64,000 nt of DNA from Bordetella genomosp. 9 (lineage in GTDB: Bacteria > Pseudomonadota > Gammaproteobacteria > Burkholderiales > Burkholderiaceae_B). Location: NCBI RefSeq assembly GCF_002261425.1, contig NZ_NEVJ01000003.1, positions 930,001-994,000 on the forward strand, written 5' to 3'. The position numbers and the translations under genes were made by a program. Shown piece after piece: positions 27,232-36,171 of the stretch; within the stretch, counting starts at the first letter, position 1; each line of letters starts with the position of its first letter. The notes beneath the pieces are model-generated. The model ran no database searches. It saw only the letters and a program-made list of their open reading frames with translations, and was not told the origin of the DNA.

Positions 27232-28914
27232 TCAGCCGGCGGCCGCGCCGCGCAGGCCGGAAATGGTCAGGCGCGGCGATAGCGCGTCCTGGCTGACGCG
27301 CAGCTCCAGCAAGGCAGGCGTGCCGGCCGAACGCGCGCGCGCCAGGGCAGCGGGGAAATCGTCCGTGCGTTCGACCACCTCGCCGTACGCGCCATAGGCA
27401 TGCGCCATCTGGGCGAAGTCCGGATTGCGCAGCTCGGTGGCGCACACCCTGCCGGGATAGTGGCGTTCCTGGTGCATGCGGATGCTGCCGTACATGCCGT
27501 TGTTGACCACGATCACCAGGATGTTCAAGCCATACTGCACGGCGGTGGCCAGCTCCTGCCCGTTCATCAGGAAGCAGCCGTCGCCGGCGAAGCACACCAC
27601 GGTCCGATCGGGATGGGCCAGCTTGGCCGCCACCGCCGCCGGCATGCCGTAGCCCATGGTGCCGCTGGTGGGCGCCAGCTGGGTGCGGATGCCGCGGTAC
27701 TGGTAGAAGCGCTGCACCCACAGGGTGTAATTGCCGGCGCCGTTGCTGACGATGGTGTCGGCTGGCAGTTGCTCGCGCAGGTGCACCATGACGCGGCCCA
27801 TATCGACGGGACCGGGCATCGGGCCGGGTTGCAGATTGTCCAGATAGTCGTCTCGCGCGCCTTGCGTCCACGCCCGCCACGGCGCGGGCGCGGCCGGCGC
27901 CGGCAAGGCCGCGGCGGCCGCGGCGAAGGCCGGCATCGCGGCGTTCATGATGAGATCCGCATGGTAGACGTGGCCCAGCTCTTCCGGATCCGCGTGAACG
28001 TGGATCAGGCTTTGCGCGGGCCGCGGCACGTCCAGCAAGGTATAGCCGTTGGTGGTGGTCTCGCCCAGGCGCGCGCCGATGGCCAGGATCAGGTCCGCGT
28101 CCCTGATGCGCTGCGCCAGGCGCGGGTCCATGCCCAGGCCCGCTTCGCCGACGTAATGGGAATGCTGGTTGTCCAGCAGGTCCTGGCGGCGGAAGGCGCA
28201 GGCCACCGGCAGGTCGAAGGCCGTGGCGAAGGCCGCCAGGTCGTCGCTGGCGTCGCGCGTCCAGCCGCCGCCGCCCAGGATGGCCAGCGGACGCCGCGCC
28301 CGCGCCAGCCGCGCCGCCATCTCCCGCATGGCGTCGGCGGACGGGCTGGCCTGGGCGCGCTGGAACGGCGGGCTGTCGGCGACGGCGGCGCTTTCGGCCA
28401 GCATGTCTTCGGGCAGCGCGAGCACCACCGGCCCCGGCCGGCCCGACGTGGCGACGTGGAAGGCGCGGTTGATGTATTCCGGAATGCGCGCGGCGCTGTC
28501 GATCTGGTCCACCCATTTGGCGATGTGGCCGTACATGTGGCGATAGTCGATTTCCTGCCAGGCTTCGCGGCCCATGCAGTCGCGGGCGACCTGGCCGATG
28601 AACAGGATCAGCGGGGTGGAGTCCTGCCGCGCGGTGTGCACGCCGATGCTGGCATTGGTGGCGCCCGGGCCGCGGGTCACGAAGCAGATGCCGGGCTTGC
28701 CGGTCAGCTTGCCGTGCGCTTCGGCCATGTGGGCCGCGCCGCCCTCCTGCCGGCATACCACCAGGCGGATGGCGTCGCGCGCGTCGTGGAACGCGTCGAT
28801 GGCCGCCAGGAAGCTTTCGCCGGGTACGCAGAAGGCGGTGTCCACGCCATGGATGCGTAGCGCGTCGATCAGGATCTGGCCGCCGGTGCGGGATGGGGGC
28901 TGCTTGGGGGTCAT
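27232..28914 (-). CDS. ThDP-dependent enzyme, acetolactate synthase/2-oxoacid decarboxylase superfamily
   Basis: A 560-residue three-domain ThDP enzyme. The Pyr domain holds the activating Glu in VVCRQEGGAAHMAEAHGK and TRGPGATNASIG; the PP domain has the metal motif CFAGDGCFLMNG ... VVNNGMYGSIRMHQ. There is no small regulatory subunit gene (ilvN) nearby, arguing against a biosynthetic acetolactate synthase. It lies 10 nt after an FMN 2-hydroxyacid dehydrogenase gene whose product would be a 2-oxoacid, so decarboxylation to an aldehyde (as by benzoylformate decarboxylase) is plausible. It is however closer in sequence style to IlvB-like proteins than to MdlC. AGAGGAG precedes the ATG. Last gene of the 13-gene cluster. 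Confidence 0.8.
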   Translation of the reverse strand: MTPKQPPSRTGGQILIDALRIHGVDTAFCVPGESFLAAIDAFHDARDAIRLVVCRQEGGAAHMAEAHGKLTGKPGICFVTRGPGATNASIGVHTARQDSTPLILFIGQVARDCMGREAWQEIDYRHMYGHIAKWVDQIDSAARIPEYINRAFHVATSGRPGPVVLALPEDMLAESAAVADSPPFQRAQASPSADAMREMAARLARARRPLAILGGGGWTRDASDDLAAFATAFDLPVACAFRRQDLLDNQHSHYVGEAGLGMDPRLAQRIRDADLILAIGARLGETTTNGYTLLDVPRPAQSLIHVHADPEELGHVYHADLIMNAAMPAFAAAAAALPAPAAPAPWRAWTQGARDDYLDNLQPGPMPGPVDMGRVMVHLREQLPADTIVSNGAGNYTLWVQRFYQYRGIRTQLAPTSGTMGYGMPAAVAAKLAHPDRTVVCFAGDGCFLMNGQELATAVQYGLNILVIVVNNGMYGSIRMHQERHYPGRVCATELRNPDFAQMAHAYGAYGEVVERTDDFPAALARARSAGTPALLELRVSQDALSPRLTISGLRGAAAG

Positions 28915-28924
28915 GCTGTCTCCT

Positions 28925-30193
28925 CTATCGGTATTCGGTGGCATCGCGCATGGCCGCGTTGTCGGGAGCCATGCCCGCATCGGCGCCAGGAATGGGCTTG
29001 CCCGCCACGCGCCAGTCGCCGCCAGGCGGGCCGCCCGGCAGCGCATCCGCGCGGCACAGGAAATCCTGCCCAAGGCCCGCCACGTCGGGGCAGCCCAGCA
29101 AGGCCAGGTCGACGTCGATCTCGCGCCGCAGCAGCGCCAGGGCGTGGACGGCGCCACGCTGCCCGCCGGCCGCCAATCCGTACAGGGCCGGCCTGCCGAC
29201 GAAGGCCGCATGCGCGCCCAGCGCCAGCGCCTTGAGCACGTCGGTGCCGCGGCGGATGCCGCCGTCCAGGATCAGCGTGAGCCCGGGCGCGGCGGCGGCA
29301 ATGGCGGGCAGCGCGTCCAGCGACGCGACGCTGCCGTCCAGCTGCCGCCCGCCGTGGTTGGACACGAAAATGCCGTCCAGGCCGATGGCGCACGCGGTCG
29401 CCGCGTCCTGCGCGCGCAATACGCCCTTGACCAGCAGGCGGCCTTTCCAGCGTTCGCGTATCCAGGCGATTTCCTGCCAAGTCATGGCGGCGCGTCCCGC
29501 CCGATGGTCGCCGCGCGCCGCGGCCACGATGGGCCCGCCGCGCTCGGCGGTGAAGTTCTCGAAATGCGGAATGCCCTGGCGCAGCAAGGTGCGCGCGAAG
29601 GTCCGCAGCGCCCAGTGCGGGCGGATCGCCCCGCCCCACAACAGGCGCGGGCTCAACCGCAAGGGAATGCTGAAACCGTTGCGCAGTTCGTTTTCGCGGG
29701 TGGATGCGATAGGCACGTCCACGGTCACCACCAGCACCGCGATGCCCGCCCGCTCCAGCCTTTGCAGCAGGGGCGCGATGACGTCGCGATTCGCGGGCAG
29801 GTAACCCTGGTACCACATGTCCGGGTTGGCGGCGGCGACGCGCTCCAGCGGCGTGGTGGACGCCGCGCTGAGCACGAAGGGCACCTGCGCGGCGCGTGCC
29901 GCCCGCGCCAGCGCCACGTCGCCGTCATAGCCGCACAGGCTGACGACCCCCATCGGGCTGATGCCGACCGGCGACGCATAGCGCACGCCGAACAGTTCGA
30001 CTGCTTGCGATCGCGCCGACACGTCCACCAGCGGACGTGGCAGAAAACGCCAGCGATCGTAGGCCTGGCGATTGGCGCGCAGCGAGGCGTGATCCTCGCT
30101 CGCGCCGCTCACGTAGCCATAGATGCTGGGCGGCAGGCGGCGCCGGGCGGCGTCCGCCAGGTCGGCGATGGACAGGGCCGATTCCACGGGCAT
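28925..30193 (-). CDS. FMN-dependent alpha-hydroxyacid dehydrogenase/oxidase (LldD/MdlB family)
   Basis: A 422-residue TIM-barrel flavoprotein. Family residues are visible: IYGYVSGASEDHASLRANR at the N-terminus, SPVGISPMGVVSLCG, the catalytic His280 in VSNHGGRQLDGS and the FMN phosphate site ILDGGIRRGTDVLKALALGA. It oxidises an L-2-hydroxyacid to the 2-oxoacid, passing electrons to oxygen or quinone. The PHWALRTFARTLL stretch corresponds to the insertion that gives membrane contact in lactate/mandelate dehydrogenases. It precedes the ThDP gene by 10 nt. Substrate unknown; context favours an aryl- or furyl-glycolate-like acid. Confidence 0.85.
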   Translation of the reverse strand: MPVESALSIADLADAARRRLPPSIYGYVSGASEDHASLRANRQAYDRWRFLPRPLVDVSARSQAVELFGVRYASPVGISPMGVVSLCGYDGDVALARAARAAQVPFVLSAASTTPLERVAAANPDMWYQGYLPANRDVIAPLLQRLERAGIAVLVVTVDVPIASTRENELRNGFSIPLRLSPRLLWGGAIRPHWALRTFARTLLRQGIPHFENFTAERGGPIVAAARGDHRAGRAAMTWQEIAWIRERWKGRLLVKGVLRAQDAATACAIGLDGIFVSNHGGRQLDGSVASLDALPAIAAAAPGLTLILDGGIRRGTDVLKALALGAHAAFVGRPALYGLAAGGQRGAVHALALLRREIDVDLALLGCPDVAGLGQDFLCRADALPGGPPGGDWRVAGKPIPGADAGMAPDNAAMRDATEYR

Positions 30194-30257
30194 TCGGGTC
30201 TTCCTGTTCGTTGGTGATGGCGGCGCGCGCCCGGCGTGTGCCGTCCGATGTCCCTGC

Positions 30258-31064
30258 TCAGCTGCCGCGGAAGGTCGGCGCGCGCTTGCCGTGGAAGGCT
30301 TCGACCCCTTCGCGGAAATCGTCGCTGCTGCGCAAGCGGCTGTAGCAATGTCCTTCCAGCTCGATGGACGCGGACAGCGAGGCGTCCTCCGTGTCGTTCA
30401 ACAGCTTCTTGGCGGTGCGCTGCGCCAGCGGCGAGAAGCCCACCAGTTCGGCGACCAAGCGGTCGGTCGCCGCTTCCAGTTCGCCGTTCGGCACGATTTC
30501 CGTGGCGATGCCCCAGTCATAGGCCTGCTGGCCCGAAATGCGGCGCGAGCGCATCACGACGTCCTTGGTGCGCGTGATGCCGACCATCTTCTGCAGGCGG
30601 GCGGAACCGCCGGAGCCGGGAATCTGGCCCAGCTTCTGTTCCGGCAAGGCGTATTGCGTCGTCTCGGTCACCAGGCGGAAGTCGCAGGCCAGGGAGATTT
30701 CGAAGCCGACGCCGAAGCAGTAGCCTCGGTTGGCGGCGATCACCGGCTTGCCGCAGCGGGCCGGCGCGGCGATGTTCCAGGCCAGCTTGGACACGTGCTC
30801 GGGCGAGGCTTCCAGGAAGCCCTTGATGTCGCCGCCGCTGGAAAAATGATCGCCGACGGCGCGCAGCACGATGACGCGCACGCGATCGTCGGCATCCAGG
30901 GCCTCGAATACCAGCCGCAGCTGGTCGCGTTCGGGCATCGAGATGATGTTGAACGGCGGCCGCTCCAGCACGATGTCGGCACGCGCCCGGGCGGCGTCGA
31001 CGTGGACCTGGAAGCCGTCGAGTTCGTCGAGCAGCGTGTGGGCGGGATGGTTGATTTGCGGCAT
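30258..31064 (-). CDS. hmfE: enoyl-CoA hydratase/isomerase family, HmfE-like 2-oxoglutaroyl-CoA hydrolase candidate
   Basis: A 268-residue crotonase-fold protein. The oxyanion-hole words VGDHFSSGGDIKGF and GYCFGVGFEISLACD are present, and both catalytic-position glutamates of crotonase are kept (FEISLA and LPEQKLGQIPGSGG). In the furoate pathway HmfE of this family is proposed to release 2-oxoglutarate from its CoA ester. It sits 42 nt after the UbiX-like gene at the end of the seven-gene block. The family is certain; the reaction is inferred only from the synteny. Confidence 0.72.
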   Translation of the reverse strand: MPQINHPAHTLLDELDGFQVHVDAARARADIVLERPPFNIISMPERDQLRLVFEALDADDRVRVIVLRAVGDHFSSGGDIKGFLEASPEHVSKLAWNIAAPARCGKPVIAANRGYCFGVGFEISLACDFRLVTETTQYALPEQKLGQIPGSGGSARLQKMVGITRTKDVVMRSRRISGQQAYDWGIATEIVPNGELEAATDRLVAELVGFSPLAQRTAKKLLNDTEDASLSASIELEGHCYSRLRSSDDFREGVEAFHGKRAPTFRGS

Positions 31065-31106
31065 CGGGGCAATCTCCTGATTCTCGGGATGTTCAAAGGG
31101 CGATGT

Positions 31107-31718
31107 TCAAAGGGCGTTATCCGCGGCGTCGCCGGCGCCAGGAGAAGGACGCAATCCTTCCCAGCGCCGTACCAGGCCGGCGGGTTCGATGTCGAAGAGG
31201 TCCAGCACGCGGCCGACCGTGTGGTCGACCATGTCGTCGATCGACGTGGGCCGCGCGTAGAAGGCGGGCACGGGCGGCAGGATGATGCCGCCCATCTGCG
31301 TGACGGCGGTCATGTTCTGCAGGTGGGCCAGGTTCAGCGGCGTCTCGCGCACCATGAGCACCAGCCGGCGGCGCTCTTTCAGCACCACGTCGGCCGCGCG
31401 GCTGACCAGGTTGTCGGCCAGCCCGTGGGCGACGCTGGCCAGCGTTTTCATGGAGCACGGCGCGACCACCATGCCGGCGGTCCGGAACGAGCCGCTGGAG
31501 ACCGCCGCGCCGATGTTCTTCACGTTGTGCACGACGTCGGCCAGGGCTTCGATGTCGCCGCGGCGCATGTCCAGTTCCTGCGCGGCCGTCAGCGCGCCGG
31601 AGGCCGACATCACCAGATGCGTCTCCCACCCCGGCATGGCCTTGAGCACCTGCAGCAGGCGCACCCCGTACACGGCGCCGCTGGCGCCCGTGATCGCGAC
31701 GATCAGCCGCCGTGTCAT
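31107..31718 (-). CDS. hmfG: UbiX-type flavin prenyltransferase (HmfG-like)
   Basis: A 203-residue flavoprotein of the UbiX/Pad1 family, which makes prenylated FMN from FMN and dimethylallyl phosphate for a UbiD partner. Visible motifs are VAITGASGAVYGVRLLQVL, APCSMKTLASVAHGLADNL and the C-terminal VRETPLNLAHLQNMT and PPVPAFYARP. The start at 31718 overlaps the ubiD-type stop in ATGA. The dedicated, translationally coupled copy suggests it serves the neighbouring decarboxylase rather than ubiquinone synthesis. Confidence 0.85.
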   Translation of the reverse strand: MTRRLIVAITGASGAVYGVRLLQVLKAMPGWETHLVMSASGALTAAQELDMRRGDIEALADVVHNVKNIGAAVSSGSFRTAGMVVAPCSMKTLASVAHGLADNLVSRAADVVLKERRRLVLMVRETPLNLAHLQNMTAVTQMGGIILPPVPAFYARPTSIDDMVDHTVGRVLDLFDIEPAGLVRRWEGLRPSPGAGDAADNAL

Positions 31719-33184
31719 CGCCGCACACCGCCGGTGGCGAAATCCACGCGCGCGGCCGTGTCGATTTCCGCGGCCAGGTCCACGTCGTCCTCGCCCGGCA
31801 CGCGCACCTTGGTGAACACGTGCTCGTGGTAGACCACCGGCCGGGTGGCGTCCAGGCCCATCTTGGCGCTGATGCCCTGCTGGTGGGCCGGCGCCGTCTC
31901 GCCATCGGCGTGGTTCCAGCCGACCGTGGTGGAAGGATCGAGCACGGACCCTTGCGCGCCGGGTATCACCACCAGGTCGCGGTCCGCCTGGAAGCGCGTG
32001 GCCACCGCCCATTCCACCTGCTGCGGATCGTGCACTTCCACGTCGTCGTCCACCACGATGACCTGCTTGATGTCATAGTGGGCGCCGAAGGCGGCGCAGA
32101 TCACGTTCTTGGGCTGGCCCTCGTGCGTCTTGCGCAGCTTTACGTAGAGGTGATAGCGCCCTACTCCGCCGATCGCGAGGTGCACGTCCAGCACGTTGGG
32201 AAAGCTGCGCTGCAGATGCGCCAGCAGCGTCGCCTCGCGCGGAATCGATCCCAGCAGCAGATGCTCCATCTCCGCCGGAACAATGGTGTGGTAGATCGGG
32301 TCGCGGCGGTGCGTGATGGCGTCCACCGAGATGACCTCGCGCTGCTCGCGGGCGCTGTAGTACTTGGGAAATTCGCCGAAAGGTCCTTCGGGCTCCAGGT
32401 CGCCCGGCATGATGCGGCCTTCGATGACGATCTCGCAGTCGGCCGGCACGCGTACGTCGTTGGTCCGGCACTTGACCACCCTCAGCGGCGCGCCGTGCAG
32501 GGCACCGGCGATCTCCATTTCATCGCTGTCCAGCGGCGCGATGGCCTGCGAGGCGAGCATGGTCAGGGGATCGACGCCGATCGCCACGGCGACTTCCAGC
32601 GGCTGCTTGCGCGCTTCCGCCTCCTTGTAGAAGGCCCACAAATGGCGCGGCAGGATCAGGATCGCCATGCGGGTCGGCGCGTGCACCTGGATGCGGTGTA
32701 TCGACACGTTCTGCGCGCCGGTCACGGGATTGCGCGCGATGACCAGGCCGGCGGTGATGTAGGGGCCGTTGTCATGCTCGCTGTGCGTGGGGATGGGCAG
32801 GATGTCGCGGACCGCGCCTTCGCGGTGGACGACCTGCTGGCACGGCGCCTGGTCCTGGGGGATTTCCTGCCACGGCAGCGGATGTTCGGCCGCGTCGCGG
32901 AAGCGCTGCAGCAACTGGGACTCGGATACGCCGATGGCTTCCGCGATCCAGGCGCGGCGCGCCATGAATCCCGATACCACGGGCACGGCATGCCCGTCCG
33001 GCTTGGGAAAATACGCCGCCTGCTTGCCGTCCAGGCGCTTGGCGATGGCCGCCAGGCGGTGCTTCAGGGGCACGCCTTCGCGTACGACCGCCAGGCGGCC
33101 GGTGTCCGCCAGGTGGGCCAGCCAGTGGCGCAGGTCCCTGAAGGGCGCGCCGGATGCCGAATTGGAAGATGCGCTGGTGCTCAT
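31715..33184 (-). CDS. hmfF: UbiD-family prenyl-FMN-dependent decarboxylase (HmfF-like)
   Basis: A 489-residue UbiD-family enzyme. The catalytic Arg/Glu set is visible: Arg in NVSIHRIQVH and the two glutamates of EGPFGEFP. Other family words are HRRDPIYHTIVPAEMEHLLLG and GSVLDPST. UbiD enzymes reversibly decarboxylate aromatic or unsaturated acids. Placed between a CoA ligase and a UbiX gene (ATGA overlaps on both sides), and behind a three-subunit Mo hydroxylase, it matches the furandicarboxylate decarboxylase HmfF. An aryl-CoA decarboxylase role is an alternative. The weak GAGAA before the ATG suggests coupling to the upstream gene. Confidence 0.82.
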   Translation of the reverse strand: MSTSASSNSASGAPFRDLRHWLAHLADTGRLAVVREGVPLKHRLAAIAKRLDGKQAAYFPKPDGHAVPVVSGFMARRAWIAEAIGVSESQLLQRFRDAAEHPLPWQEIPQDQAPCQQVVHREGAVRDILPIPTHSEHDNGPYITAGLVIARNPVTGAQNVSIHRIQVHAPTRMAILILPRHLWAFYKEAEARKQPLEVAVAIGVDPLTMLASQAIAPLDSDEMEIAGALHGAPLRVVKCRTNDVRVPADCEIVIEGRIMPGDLEPEGPFGEFPKYYSAREQREVISVDAITHRRDPIYHTIVPAEMEHLLLGSIPREATLLAHLQRSFPNVLDVHLAIGGVGRYHLYVKLRKTHEGQPKNVICAAFGAHYDIKQVIVVDDDVEVHDPQQVEWAVATRFQADRDLVVIPGAQGSVLDPSTTVGWNHADGETAPAHQQGISAKMGLDATRPVVYHEHVFTKVRVPGEDDVDLAAEIDTAARVDFATGGVRR

Positions 33185-34809
33185 GATGTTTCTCGGACAG
33201 GGTTGGATGGGGCCGAGCCGGCGGGGCCGCACGGCGTACCCAGGGCCTGGTATTCGCCTGCGGCCAGCTTGCGTCGCAGGATCTTGCCCACGGGCGATTT
33301 GGGAATCTCGGCGACGAAGACGTATTCGCGCGGACGCTTGAAGTTGGGCAGGTCCGATTGCCGGCAGTGCGTGTCCAGGGCCTGTGCGTCCAGCGCGGGA
33401 CGCGCGTCGCTGCGCGTCACGAAGGCCACGACGCGTTGGCCCCAGCGCTCGTCGGGCAGGCCGGCGACGGCCACTTCCGCCACGCCGGGGCATAGCGAGA
33501 TCACCGATTCGATGTCGACGGGCGAAATGTTTTCGCCGCCGCTGATGATCATGTCGTCGACGCGGCCGGTCACGAACAGGTCGCCGTCCGCGTCCAGGTA
33601 GCCGATGTCGCCGGTGTAGTACCAGCCGTCACGCAGCGATTTGGCGTCGGCGTCCGGCCGCTTCCAATAGCCTTCGAAAGCCTCGTCGCCGCTCAGGTCG
33701 ACGATGATCTGCCCTTCTTCGCCCACGGCGGCGACGTCATGCGCGCCGCGCGCGTCCAGCCGCACCACGCGCAGGCGGGTGTTGATGCCGGCGCGACCGG
33801 CGCTGCCGGGCTTGCGCAGGGCATCCTGGTCGATGGAAAAGGTGTAGACCTCGGACGAGCCGTAGTGGTTGACGAACAGGCGCGGCTGGAAAGCGCGCTG
33901 CAGGCGCTGCAGCAGCGCGTCCTGCATGGGCGCGCCGGCAAAGCCCAGCTTGTCGACGGACGCCAGGTCCGGGCCGGGCCCCGTGCCGCCGCCCTGCCGC
34001 TCGCGCTGCACCATCATGTCGTGGTAGAGCGTCGGCACCAGGTAGAGGCAGGTCAGCCGTTCGTGTTCGATCAGCGCCAGCGCGCCGGCCGTATCGAAAC
34101 GCGGCATGCAGGCGAAAACGCCATCGACCAGGGCCATGGCCAGCAGCGAGCGCACGCCCATGGTGTGGTACAGCGGCATGACGCCCAGCGTGCGTTCGCC
34201 GCGTGCGTACAGGTTCTGCGCCACGTGGGCCAGCGCGGCGGCGCGTTCCTGCCGGTGACGCCGCGGCACGCCCTTGGGCTTGCCGGTCGTGCCGGACGTA
34301 TACAGCATCAGGGAAAAATCGTCGGCCCGCGCTTCGGGTTCCAGCGTGGCGCCGGCGTTGTCCAGCAGCGCGTCCCAGGCCAGGTCCTTGCCGGCGCGCG
34401 CCGGCGACGCGGCGGCGGGCGGCAGGTCCACGGCGATGCGCGGCAGCGGTTGGGCGGCGACGCTGCCCAGTACGGCGTCCTGGCTGGCCGGCTCGAAGAA
34501 CACCGCCCTGGCCTCGGCGTCCGTCACGCAGTAATCGACTTCCTCCGGCTTGGCGCGCCAGTTCAGCGGCACCATGGTGACGCCCATGAACTGGCAGGCC
34601 CAGTGCAGCGTGGCCGCCTGGTGGCGGTTCTGCAGGACCGACAACAGCCGATCCCCGTGGGCCAGTCCCAGCTGCCGCAGGCCGGCGACCGTGCGTGCGA
34701 TCTGCCCATGCCATGCGGCGTAATCCAGGCGCAGGTCGCCGTCGACCAGTGCCAGTGCGTGCGGACTGCGCTCCACGCTTTGCAGAAAAGTTCTTCCCAG
34801 GTCGAGCAT
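33181..34809 (-). CDS. hmfD: AMP-forming acyl-CoA ligase, aromatic/furoate type (HmfD-like)
   Basis: A 542-residue adenylate-forming enzyme. Core motifs: LYTSGTTGKPKGVPRRH (P-loop), NHYGSSEVYTF, GWYYTGDIGYLDADGDL, VTGRVDDMIISGGENI and the C-terminal catalytic Lys in KSPVGKILRRKL. The GVPRRH stretch resembles 4-chlorobenzoate/benzoate CoA ligases. It activates a ring carboxylate to the CoA thioester. It starts 1 nt after the 2Fe-2S subunit gene and overlaps the UbiD gene by 4 nt. In furoate degradation the equivalent gene encodes furoyl-CoA synthetase. Confidence 0.82.
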   Translation of the reverse strand: MLDLGRTFLQSVERSPHALALVDGDLRLDYAAWHGQIARTVAGLRQLGLAHGDRLLSVLQNRHQAATLHWACQFMGVTMVPLNWRAKPEEVDYCVTDAEARAVFFEPASQDAVLGSVAAQPLPRIAVDLPPAAASPARAGKDLAWDALLDNAGATLEPEARADDFSLMLYTSGTTGKPKGVPRRHRQERAAALAHVAQNLYARGERTLGVMPLYHTMGVRSLLAMALVDGVFACMPRFDTAGALALIEHERLTCLYLVPTLYHDMMVQRERQGGGTGPGPDLASVDKLGFAGAPMQDALLQRLQRAFQPRLFVNHYGSSEVYTFSIDQDALRKPGSAGRAGINTRLRVVRLDARGAHDVAAVGEEGQIIVDLSGDEAFEGYWKRPDADAKSLRDGWYYTGDIGYLDADGDLFVTGRVDDMIISGGENISPVDIESVISLCPGVAEVAVAGLPDERWGQRVVAFVTRSDARPALDAQALDTHCRQSDLPNFKRPREYVFVAEIPKSPVGKILRRKLAAGEYQALGTPCGPAGSAPSNPVRETS

Positions 34810-34810
34810 G

Positions 34811-35341
34811 TCAGGATCCCGTGGACGATGTGACAGAGAGAGTCGGCGCGGCGCCGCGTTGCGCGGCGGTTTCCAGCACCGCGCGCACGATGGACGTGTA
34901 GCCCGTGCATCGGCAGAGATGGCCGGACAGCATCTCGCGCACTTCCGCCTCGGTCGGATCCGGACGCCGCCGCAGGAAGTCGTCGCAGGACATCAGGATG
35001 CCGGCCGTGCAGAAACCGCACTGCAGCGCGTGGTGGCGCTGGAAAGCCGCCTGCAGGTCGGACAGCGGCCCGTCGGCGTCGCACAATCCTTCCACCGTGT
35101 CGATGCGCCGGCCGTCGGCCTGCACCGCCAACGTCATGCAGGAACGCTGGGCGACGCCGTCGATCTGCACGGTGCAGGCGCCGCAGACGCCGTGCTCGCA
35201 GCCGACGTGGGTGCCCGTCGCACCCAGGCCTTCGCGCAGGAAATCCGACAGCAGCGTGCGCGACGCGCAGGCCGCGCCGCGCTCGACGCCATTCAATTGC
35301 AGCCGCACCGTGTGCAGGCTGTCGCGGGCGATCTGCTTCAT
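34811..35341 (-). CDS. hmfC: molybdenum hydroxylase, [2Fe-2S] small subunit (HmfC-like)
   Basis: A 176-residue protein with both clusters of the xanthine-oxidase family: plant-type ligands in GCEHGVCGACTVQIDG plus a downstream RSCMT Cys, and the helical-domain ligands CGFCTAGILMS and CRCTGY. It relays electrons from the molybdenum centre to FAD. Its ATG overlaps the FAD-subunit stop (ATGA, 35338-35341). A ~25-residue C-terminal tail is unremarkable. Confidence 0.85.
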   Translation of the reverse strand: MKQIARDSLHTVRLQLNGVERGAACASRTLLSDFLREGLGATGTHVGCEHGVCGACTVQIDGVAQRSCMTLAVQADGRRIDTVEGLCDADGPLSDLQAAFQRHHALQCGFCTAGILMSCDDFLRRRPDPTEAEVREMLSGHLCRCTGYTSIVRAVLETAAQRGAAPTLSVTSSTGS

Positions 35342-36171
35342 GGGTTCCTTGTCTCCGTGGCCTCGCGCAGCACCTGCGCGCCCAGCCGCCGCACCAGGTG
35401 GCGGCGGAAGCTGGCGCTGGCATGCGCGTCTCCCTGCGCGTCCAGCTGCCAGGCAAAATCGTTGAGCGCGCTTTCCAGGTCGGCGCCGCGCAGATCGGCC
35501 GGCCAGCACGCCAGCCGCGGCCGATCCGCCACACCGCCGACGGCCAGGCGCAGCCCGCCGGGACCGGCGACGGCCGCCACCGCGACGATGGCGAAATCGC
35601 CGTGGCGCGCGGAAAACTCGGTGAAGGCGCAGCGCTGTCCGGCCGCGGCCAGCGGAAAGCGCACTTCCTGCAGCAGCTCGTCCGGCGCGCGCGCCGTCAT
35701 CAGCATGCCCTGGAAGAAATCCTCGGCCGCCACCGTGCGCTTTTCGGCGGCGCGCCGCAGCACGACTTCGCCGCCCAGCGCCAGCAGCGCCAGCGGCAGT
35801 TCCGCGCTGGGATCGGCATGGGCCACCGACCCGCATACCGTCCCGCGATTGCGGATCTGGAAGTGCGAGATATAGGGGAATATCCGCTGCAGCAGCGGGA
35901 CCTCATGCGCCAGGCTTGCGCGCCACTCCACGCTGGCCTGCGTCGCGGCGGCGCCCACCGCCAGCACGCCGCCGTCCGCGCGCACATAGTCCAGGTCCGC
36001 CGTGCGCGAGATATCGATCAAGGCGGCCGGCTGGGCCAGGCGCATGTTCAGCACGGCCATCAGCGATTGCCCGCCGGCCAGGATGCGGGCGTCCTCGCCC
36101 AGCCTGCCCAGCAGCTCCACGGCCTCGTCGGCGCTGTCGGCGCGCAGGTAATCGAAGGCGGCCGGCTTCAT
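35338..36171 (-). CDS. hmfB: molybdenum hydroxylase, FAD-binding medium subunit (HmfB-like)
   Basis: A 277-residue CoxM-type FAD subunit. FAD motifs are AGGQSLMAVLNMRLAQP and NRGTVCGSVAHADPSAE. It has no ~40-residue four-cysteine insertion, which 4-hydroxybenzoyl-CoA reductase carries for an extra [4Fe-4S] cluster, so the complex should act as an oxidising hydroxylase rather than a reductase. Overlaps its neighbours by 4 nt on both sides. Confidence 0.85.
   Translation of the reverse strand: MKPAAFDYLRADSADEAVELLGRLGEDARILAGGQSLMAVLNMRLAQPAALIDISRTADLDYVRADGGVLAVGAAATQASVEWRASLAHEVPLLQRIFPYISHFQIRNRGTVCGSVAHADPSAELPLALLALGGEVVLRRAAEKRTVAAEDFFQGMLMTARAPDELLQEVRFPLAAAGQRCAFTEFSARHGDFAIVAVAAVAGPGGLRLAVGGVADRPRLACWPADLRGADLESALNDFAWQLDAQGDAHASASFRRHLVRRLGAQVLREATETRNP

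Noticed and set aside
27232..28914. Biosynthetic acetolactate synthase large subunit (ilvB/ilvI)
   Set aside because: No regulatory subunit gene or ilvC follows, and the gene is embedded behind an FMN 2-hydroxyacid dehydrogenase gene in a catabolic cluster.
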